Positions 9,073 to 14,566 of a stretch of DNA of 14,566 nt are shown here, one piece after another; the stretch's first letter is position 1, and each line of letters starts with the position of its first letter. A program made the translations under genes and the position numbers. The notes beneath the pieces were generated by a model. The model was not told where the DNA came from, made no database searches, and saw nothing but the letters and a program-made list of their open reading frames with translations. The DNA lies in assembly GCA_964542765.1 (NCBI GenBank), contig CAZIVO010000096.1, positions 1 to 14,566 on the forward strand, read 5' to 3'. The stretch is from CAZIVO01 sp964542765 (GTDB lineage: Bacteria; Planctomycetota; UBA1135; UBA2386).

Positions 9073-10466
9073 TGAACAAGGTCGTTCCCATCGCCTGGGT
9101 CGTGTTGGCGGCGACGGTGTCGGCACAGGAGCCCGAGCCAGTCAGCTATTCGGCTGATGTACTGCCGATCCTGACCGCGCATTGTCTGGGCTGTCACCAG
9201 CCGGCCAAGGCCAAGGGTGACATCGTCTTGGCCCGTCATGCCGATCTCTTCGTGGAGAACGAGGACCATGGCCCCTTGGTGATTGCCGGTGATCCGGGCG
9301 CAAGCACCCTGATCGAAGTCCTGACAGGGGCCGATGGCGAGCCACCGGCGATGCCTGAAGATGCCGACCCCTTGCCCGCGCATGAGATCGAGCTGTTGCG
9401 GAAATGGATCGCGCAAGGAGCCAAGGACGACACGGCCTCGGCGGCGAGTGATGCAGTTTCTCCGGAACATCCGCCGACCTACCTGTTGCCTCCCGTGGTG
9501 GGTGCGCTGGCCTTCTCTCCCGATGGCAAGTTGATTGCTGTGGCGGGCGACCACGAGGTTTTGTTGCATCGGGACGACGGCAAGAGCCTGGTTGCCCGAC
9601 TCGTCGGCTTATCGGAGCGGATCGAGTCGCTGGCCTTCTCGTCCGACGGCAGCCGACTGGCGGTCGTCGGTGGTTCGCCCGGCCGATTTGGCGAGGTTCA
9701 AATCTGGGATGTTGCCAAGCGCAGTCTGATTCAATCGAAACTGGTGACCGGTGATTGTTTGTTCGGCGTGAGCTGGTCGCCTGACGGCAAGTTGCTTGCC
9801 TTCGGCGCCACCGACACGGCCATGCGTGCGATCGACATCGCCAGCGGCAAGCAGGTCCTTTATCAGAGTGCGCATGAGGACTGGGTGCTGGACACGGTCT
9901 TTTCCACCGATGGGTCACACCTCGTCAGCGTGAGCCGTGACCGTTCGATGAAGCTGGTCCTGGTGAAGGAGGAACAGTTCATCGACAACATCACCAGCAT
10001 CACGCCTGGCGTATTGCGTGGCGGGTTGATCTCTGTCGATCGTCATCCGACCAAGGATGAGCTTTTGATCGGTGGCGCCGATGGCCAGCCGAAGCTGTTT
10101 CGGATGTATCGAGAAAAGAAGCGCAAGATTGGCGACAACTACAATCGGTTACGGGTTTTCGAAAAGATGCCGGGCCGTGTTTTCGCGGTCGAGTTCCGAG
10201 CCGATGGCAAGCAGATGGTGGCGGCTAGCAGTCATCGTGCCGGCGGAGTGGTTCGCGTTTGTGACGTCGAGAATGGCAAGACGCTGTGGACGCGGGAGAT
10301 GTCTGGTGGCATTTACACTGCTGGCTACCGGCCTGATGGCGCGGTGATCGGGGCTGCGGGTTTCGGCGGCATGGTGTACTTGCTCGACGCAAAGACGGGG
10401 AAGACGCTCAAGGAATTCCTGCCCGTGCCGATCGCTTCGGCTTCAACTCCCCAGGAACAACGATGA
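9072..10466 (+). CDS. Secreted mono-haem cytochrome fused to a seven-bladed WD40 propeller
   Basis: This 464-residue protein starts with GTG, overlapping the preceding TAG by one base. The signal peptide is about residues 1-18 (VVPIAWVVLAATVSA-Q). A PSCyt1 domain (PF07635, about 25-118) carries the haem site C38-LG-C41-H42, with Met94 in AMPED as likely distal ligand. Seven WD40-type blades follow, recognisable by a repeated hydrophobic-F/W-S-PDG-K pattern, beginning near residues 143, 184, 230, 272, 319, 370 and 414. Seven is the number needed for a closed propeller, so the fold looks complete. Strict WD dipeptides are mostly degenerate (IWDV near 211-214 is the clearest). Such propellers usually hold proteins together, so it may link its DUF1501 and PSD1 neighbours. 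No Shine-Dalgarno sequence precedes the GTG. The gene overlaps the next by 4 nt. Confidence 0.92.
   Translation: MNKVVPIAWVVLAATVSAQEPEPVSYSADVLPILTAHCLGCHQPAKAKGDIVLARHADLFVENEDHGPLVIAGDPGASTLIEVLTGADGEPPAMPEDADPLPAHEIELLRKWIAQGAKDDTASAASDAVSPEHPPTYLLPPVVGALAFSPDGKLIAVAGDHEVLLHRDDGKSLVARLVGLSERIESLAFSSDGSRLAVVGGSPGRFGEVQIWDVAKRSLIQSKLVTGDCLFGVSWSPDGKLLAFGATDTAMRAIDIASGKQVLYQSAHEDWVLDTVFSTDGSHLVSVSRDRSMKLVLVKEEQFIDNITSITPGVLRGGLISVDRHPTKDELLIGGADGQPKLFRMYREKKRKIGDNYNRLRVFEKMPGRVFAVEFRADGKQMVAASSHRAGGVVRVCDVENGKTLWTREMSGGIYTAGYRPDGAVIGAAGFGGMVYLLDAKTGKTLKEFLPVPIASASTPQEQR
10453..10456 (+). promoter_or_regulatory. Ribosome binding site inside the end of the WD40 gene
   Basis: AGGA lies 6 nt before the ATG at 10463, within the last codons of the upstream gene. 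The ATGA overlap together with this site supports translational coupling plus independent initiation of the large PSD1 protein. Confidence 0.5.
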
Positions 10467-13400
10467 AGATCCGGATCAGAACGAGATGGTATGGTGGTGT
10501 CTTCGGCTTGTTCATGCTGGCGGCTCAGCTGGCTCCGCCTCATGCCGAGAGCCGGATGATTTCTCCCGAAGGCATCGTCGAACTCAAGTGTTCGCCTTCG
10601 AGTTTGCGGTTGGAGGGTGCTCACGCCTACGCCCAGCTGGTATTGACCGGGGTGCGCGAGGACGGCTCCTGGATGGACGTGACGCGCAAGGTGCGTCTCG
10701 CCGTCGATTGCAACCTGGTATCCGTCGATGAGCGTGGCCTGGTTCGTCCGAAAGCAGATGGCAAGGGGGAGCTCTTCTTCGAGGTCGAAGGCCGAAGTGT
10801 CGAGGTTCCGGTCGAGGTCCGTGGTCAGGGTGTTGCGGCATGGCCGAGTTTCGTGCGCGATGTGATGCCGATCTTCTCACGGCGTGGATGCAATGCTGGC
10901 ACTTGCCATGGATCGGCCAAGGGCAAGAACGGCTTCAAGCTGTCTCTGCGCGGTTATGACGCGGCGTACGATCATTTCACGATCACCGATGAGCTCGCAG
11001 GTCGGCGCTTCAACCGCTCCTCACCGGAGAAGAGCTTGTTCCTGCTCAAGCCCACGGGCGCCGTTCCCCATGAGGGGGGCCGCGTCATCCATCCTGCGGA
11101 GCCGGACTACGGGGTGTTACGTTCCTGGGTCGCGGGCGGGGTGGAACTCGATGCGGATGCTGCCCGGGTGGCTGCGATCGAGATGTTTCCGACCGATCCG
11201 ACCGTGGCGGCTGCTGAGGTCACTCAGCAATTCCGTGTCGTCGCGACCTACACCGATGGCAGCCGCCGGGATGTCACGGCTCACACCTTCTTCGAGACCA
11301 GCGACGGTGAGGTCGCCGAGGTTGACAAGAAGGGGCTGGCGACGGCCATGCGGCGTGGTGAGGCCGCCATCCTCGCCCGCTACGAGGGCCGCTATGCCGC
11401 CACGCGACTCTTCGTGATGGGTGATCGGAGCGGCTTCGAGTGGCAGGAGGTGCCCGAGCACAACGACATCGATACCTTGGTGTATCGCCGCTTGCGGGAG
11501 ATCGCCACGCTGCCCAGCGACCTGTGCAGCGATGCCGAGTTTCTCCGGCGTCTTCATCTCGATTTGACGGGGAGATTGCCCAGTTCCAAGGCGGTAACGA
11601 CCTTCTTGCGCGATCGTCGTGACTCGCGGCTCAAACGCGATGAGGTCATCGACCGCTTGATCGGAAGCCCCGAGTTCGTGGAGCACTGGAGCAATCGCTG
11701 GGCCGATCTCCTGCAGGTGAATTCGAAGTTCTTGGGCAAGCCGGGCGCTCTGGCTCTGCGAGACTGGATCCGGGATGGCATCGCCAGCAACGCTCCTTAT
11801 GACGAGTTTGTTCGAACCTTGCTGACGGCCAGTGGTTCCACCTTGGAGAACCCGCCGGCCGCCTATTTCAAGGTTTTGCGCGAGCCGGATATCGCCATGG
11901 AGAACACAACCCAGCTGTTCCTGGGCACTCGCTTCAACTGCAATAAATGTCACGATCATCCCTTTGAACGATGGACCAAGGATCAACACTGGCAGCTGGC
12001 CGGTTTCTTTGCGCAGGTCGATCGCAAGGATGTTGCGGGTTCGAAGAAGATGCCCGCGCGCAGGGGAATGAAGGCGAAGAGCCCGCCGGCCTACGAGGAG
12101 GTCATTGGTGATGCTGCCAAGGGAGAGGCGGTGGACCCCGAGGGCAAGCAATACGAACCTGGATTCCCCTTCGATCATGAAGGGCAGGTCCCGGCGAAGG
12201 CGAGTCGGCGAGTGCAGCTCGCCGAGTGGCTTACCGATCCAAAGAATCCTTACTTTGCCCGCAGTTACGTCAATCGCCTGTGGAGTTACTTCTTCGGCAT
12301 CGGCCTCATCGAACCGGTCGATGATATTCGCGCGAGCAACCCTCCGACCTTCCCGGCCTTGCTCGATCATCTGACGAAGAAGTTCATTGCGGAAGGCTTC
12401 GACGTGCGTGGCACGATGCGGCGGATTTGCCAGTCACGTGTCTATCAGCACTCGATTCAGACCAATCGCTGGAACGAGGACGACAAGGTCCACTTTGCAC
12501 ATGCGCTGGCGCGACGTTTGCCGGCAGAGATCCTGTTCGACGCCGTTCATCAGGCGACCGGAGCCAAGCCTCGGATACCTGGCGTCAATCCGGCGATGGG
12601 GGCGACGGATCTGGTCGATTCGAGCGTCAAGGCGGACGATGGTTTCCTCGACCTGTTCGGGCGGCCCGCTCGCGAGAGTTCTTGTGAATGCGAGAGGGAC
12701 AACAGCATGTCCCTGGGACAGGCTCTCAATCTGGTGAATGGCCCGACCGTTGCCGCGGCGATCCGCGCACCGGACAGTCACATCGCTGAACTCGTCGCCT
12801 ACGAGAAGAACCCTGCTGCGATCGTATCCGACCTCTATCTTCGCTTCTTGAGCAGGCCACCGAGTCCCGAAGAAACCAAGGAAGTTAGCAAGTCCTTCGA
12901 CCCTGGTGACATTGACAATATCAACGCGCTCGACCCGGCCGACCACAAGGCCTTCACGGACAGGATGCTGGCCTGGGAGAAGAGCATCCCGGCACCGGTC
13001 TGGGAGACGGCGTTGCCGGGCACCTTGAAATCGGACGGTGGAGCCGAGTTCGCCGCACTGAAAGACGGTTCCGTTCTGGTCAGCGGCAAGAATCCGGACA
13101 AGGATCGCTACACCGTGGTGCTCTCGACCGATCTGGTCGGGATCACGGGTTTGCGCCTGGAGGTCTTGCCGGACGAGAGCCTTCCGGCGAAGGGTCCTGG
13201 GCGTAACAAGGGTGGCAACTTCGTGCTGGCGCAGGTCAAGGTCACGGCCGTGCCCTTGCGGGACCCATCCAAGGCCGTGGTGGCTCAGTTGACCGGAGCG
13301 ACGGCGGACTTTTCGCAGAAGGGCTGGCCGGTGGCGCAGGCGATCGCCACTTCGGCGAAGGGCTGGGGCGTGGCACCCAAGTTTGGTCAGCGTCACTTCG

Positions 13401-13732
13401 CCTTCTTCGAGGCCAAGCAGGATCTCGGCGCCGAGGGTGGCACCCTCTTGATCGTGACCATGGACCAGCCTCATGGCAGTGCCCATACGATCGGGAGGTT
13501 TCGCTGGTCGGTGACGACGTCCAAGCGTCCGGTCCGCTACCAGGGCGTGCCCGAGGCGGTGCTGGCGATCTTGGCCCGGCCTGTCGGTAAGCGCACCGAC
13601 AAGCAGCGCGCGGCACTTCATCGCTACTACATGCGGACCGACAAGCTCGCGGCCGAGAAGATCCGGCTCGGCGCTGCACAAGATCTCGCCTGGGCCCTCG
13701 CCAACAGTTCGGCCTTCCTGTTCAACCGCTGA
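10463..13732 (+). CDS. Large secreted Ig-like/CX4CH/PSCyt2/PSD1 protein with an inserted beta-rich domain
   Basis: This 1089-residue protein has a signal peptide at about residues 1-29. Domains in order: an Ig-like domain (about 33-120); a cytochrome-like segment with C143-NAGT-C148-H149 and the following GKNGFKLSLRGYD (154-166); a second, Big_2-like Ig domain (about 238-320); PSCyt2/DUF1549 (about 334-515) ending in C493-NK-C496-H497 within CHDHPFE; and PSD1/DUF1553 from about 582, with conserved C741-E-C743. PSD1 is interrupted near 800. A beta-rich segment (about 846-1016, containing LRLEVLPDESLPAKGPGR at 897-914) follows, and only then the usual PSD1 ending, DLAWALANSSAFLFNR (1074-1089). 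The beta segment looks like a jelly-roll, possibly carbohydrate-binding. Ig-like domains suggest surface display or a long reach. The ATGA overlap ties it to the WD40 gene. The chemistry is unknown. Confidence 0.92.
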   Translation: MKIRIRTRWYGGVFGLFMLAAQLAPPHAESRMISPEGIVELKCSPSSLRLEGAHAYAQLVLTGVREDGSWMDVTRKVRLAVDCNLVSVDERGLVRPKADGKGELFFEVEGRSVEVPVEVRGQGVAAWPSFVRDVMPIFSRRGCNAGTCHGSAKGKNGFKLSLRGYDAAYDHFTITDELAGRRFNRSSPEKSLFLLKPTGAVPHEGGRVIHPAEPDYGVLRSWVAGGVELDADAARVAAIEMFPTDPTVAAAEVTQQFRVVATYTDGSRRDVTAHTFFETSDGEVAEVDKKGLATAMRRGEAAILARYEGRYAATRLFVMGDRSGFEWQEVPEHNDIDTLVYRRLREIATLPSDLCSDAEFLRRLHLDLTGRLPSSKAVTTFLRDRRDSRLKRDEVIDRLIGSPEFVEHWSNRWADLLQVNSKFLGKPGALALRDWIRDGIASNAPYDEFVRTLLTASGSTLENPPAAYFKVLREPDIAMENTTQLFLGTRFNCNKCHDHPFERWTKDQHWQLAGFFAQVDRKDVAGSKKMPARRGMKAKSPPAYEEVIGDAAKGEAVDPEGKQYEPGFPFDHEGQVPAKASRRVQLAEWLTDPKNPYFARSYVNRLWSYFFGIGLIEPVDDIRASNPPTFPALLDHLTKKFIAEGFDVRGTMRRICQSRVYQHSIQTNRWNEDDKVHFAHALARRLPAEILFDAVHQATGAKPRIPGVNPAMGATDLVDSSVKADDGFLDLFGRPARESSCECERDNSMSLGQALNLVNGPTVAAAIRAPDSHIAELVAYEKNPAAIVSDLYLRFLSRPPSPEETKEVSKSFDPGDIDNINALDPADHKAFTDRMLAWEKSIPAPVWETALPGTLKSDGGAEFAALKDGSVLVSGKNPDKDRYTVVLSTDLVGITGLRLEVLPDESLPAKGPGRNKGGNFVLAQVKVTAVPLRDPSKAVVAQLTGATADFSQKGWPVAQAIATSAKGWGVAPKFGQRHFAFFEAKQDLGAEGGTLLIVTMDQPHGSAHTIGRFRWSVTTSKRPVRYQGVPEAVLAILARPVGKRTDKQRAALHRYYMRTDKLAAEKIRLGAAQDLAWALANSSAFLFNR

Positions 13733-13756
13733 GCACACGGCGGCGAGTTAGCACGG

Positions 13757-13806
13757 GGTCGGTCCTGGGCAGGAGTATCGTCTGGTGACGCTGTCGTGCA
13801 CCGACC
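13757..13806 (+). repeat. Inverted repeat enclosing two small hairpins after the last operon gene
   Basis: GGTCGGT (13757-13763) is the exact reverse complement of ACCGACC (13800-13806). Between them lie CCT-GGGC-AGG (13764-13773) and CGTC-TGGT-GACG (13779-13790). A branched fold is possible in the 3' region of the PSD1 gene, 25 nt past its stop. No T-run follows; this may be a rho-dependent end, mRNA protection or chance. Confidence 0.3.
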
Positions 13807-13814
13807 TGTTGGCG

Positions 13815-13840
13815 TAGGCTGCGCGAGTCTTTTCGTGGAG
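13815..13840 (+). promoter_or_regulatory. Tentative -10 box and ribosome binding site of the alpha/beta hydrolase
   Basis: TAGGCT (13815-13820) could be a -10 box. GGAG (13837-13840) sits 8 nt before the ATG at 13849. The GGAG supports the start; the -10 is weak and no -35 is clear. Confidence 0.35.
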
Positions 13841-13848
13841 CGCGCATC

Positions 13849-14566
13849 ATGATTCGCCTTTTCGCCTGTGCGGCGGCGCTGGGCAGCGCCGCATTCTTGG
13901 GTCCGATCGACTCGAACGACATCACCCATGGTTTTGTCGACAGCGGTGGAGTCAAGATTCACTACGCCAGCCAGGGGAAGGGGCCGCTGGTCGTGTTCCT
14001 GCACGGTTTCCCCGACTACTGGTACACCTGGCGGCACCAGATGGCGGCCCTGTCGAAGGATCATCAGGCGGTCGCGATCGACTTGCGCGGCTACAACAAG
14101 TCGGACAAGCCCGAGGGAGGAGAGGCCTACGACATGGCTCTTCTCGTCCAGGATGTGGTGGCCGTCATCGATCATTTCGAGCGCAAGAAGGCGATCGTGG
14201 TCGGCCATGACTGGGGCGGTGCGATCGCCTGGAACTTCGCGATGGCCCATCCTGATCGTCTCGATCGTTTGATCATCTGTAATCTTCCGCATCCGCGCGG
14301 CTTGATCCGCGAACTGGCGAACAATCCCGAACAGCGCAGAAACAGCAATTACGCACGCATCTTCCAGCAAGAAGATACGCACAAGTTTCTGACCGCCAAG
14401 GGCTTGGCTTCATGGGTGAAGGACGAGGCCGCGCGGGCGAAGTATGTCGAGGCTTTCGAGCGTTCTGATTTCGAGGCCATGCTGCACTACTACAAGCGAA
14501 ACTACCCCAAGGCGGATGAGGCCGGGGTTGCGTCGAGTCGCGAGATGCCGACTGTCGAGGTGCCGG
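13849..14566 (+). CDS. Exported epoxide-hydrolase-like alpha/beta hydrolase, 3' end cut by the window
   Basis: The first 239 residues are present with no stop; the frame runs off the window edge. The protein belongs to the alpha/beta hydrolases (PF00561) close to epoxide hydrolases and haloalkane dehalogenases. A short signal peptide (about 1-17) suggests a location outside the cytoplasm. Motifs: HGFPDYWYTWRHQ (52-64), the oxyanion HGxP motif; DLRGYNKSD (78-86); and the nucleophile elbow GHDWGG (119-124) with Asp121. A nucleophilic Asp, rather than Ser, marks this branch. The cap tyrosines in HYYKRNYP (213-220) favour epoxide hydrolase over dehalogenase, since such tyrosines activate the epoxide oxygen. 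The charge-relay Asp and His lie beyond the window. Whole proteins of this type are about 300 residues, so roughly 60-80 residues are missing here. It lies 116 nt after the PSD1 gene and is probably a separate unit. Confidence 0.85.
   Translation, partial: MIRLFACAAALGSAAFLGPIDSNDITHGFVDSGGVKIHYASQGKGPLVVFLHGFPDYWYTWRHQMAALSKDHQAVAIDLRGYNKSDKPEGGEAYDMALLVQDVVAVIDHFERKKAIVVGHDWGGAIAWNFAMAHPDRLDRLIICNLPHPRGLIRELANNPEQRRNSNYARIFQQEDTHKFLTAKGLASWVKDEAARAKYVEAFERSDFEAMLHYYKRNYPKADEAGVASSREMPTVEVP

Noticed and set aside
12434..13738. A 434-codon minus-strand open frame opposite the end of the large PSD1 gene
   Set aside because: No domain or start signals, and it fully overlaps coding sequence with conserved PSD1 motifs.

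Overview
The window is GC-rich bacterial DNA. Its gene content points to Planctomycetota or a close PVC relative such as Verrucomicrobiota. The evidence is a dense set of secreted proteins built from the 'planctomycete' domains PSCyt1, PSCyt2 (DUF1549), PSD1 (DUF1553) and DUF1501, plus a cytochrome-WD40 fusion and EF-hand-tailed hydrolases. No rRNA, tRNA, CRISPR array, insertion sequence or phage gene was seen, and no gap between genes exceeds about 235 bases.

Layout. (1) Positions 1-1595, minus strand: a small four-helix membrane protein of unknown function (36-527) and a secreted PHB-depolymerase/LpqC-like esterase (627-1595). (2) A 151-bp divergent promoter region. (3) 1747-3027, plus strand: a secreted beta-lactamase-fold serine hydrolase ending in two EF-hands. 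(4) 3199-7382: a two-gene unit, PSCyt1-PSCyt2-PSD1 cytochrome protein followed 5 nt later by a Tat-exported DUF1501 protein. (5) 7383-7617: a 235-bp gap with a cluster of inverted repeats and a promoter-like hexamer. (6) 7618-13732: a three-gene unit with overlapping ends, a second Tat-exported DUF1501 protein, a mono-haem cytochrome fused to a seven-bladed WD40 propeller, and a 1089-residue Ig-like/CX4CH/PSCyt2/PSD1 protein with an inserted beta-rich domain. (7) 13849-end: the start of a signal-peptide-bearing epoxide-hydrolase-like alpha/beta hydrolase, cut by the window edge.

How the genes may work together. Both central units pair one DUF1549/DUF1553 protein with one DUF1501 protein, in mirrored order (cytochrome protein then DUF1501; DUF1501, propeller, cytochrome protein). 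All five proteins carry export signals, and three carry CXnCH sites. This fits a periplasmic or outer-surface redox/hydrolase system whose chemistry has not been established for the family, as far as I know. Secreted hydrolases lie on both sides, which suggests but does not prove a shared role in breaking down external organic material. The families are known and common in planctomycetes. What deserves attention here is the paired layout, the inserted domain, the CX4CH site, the structured 7.4-kb gap and several probable leaderless promoters.
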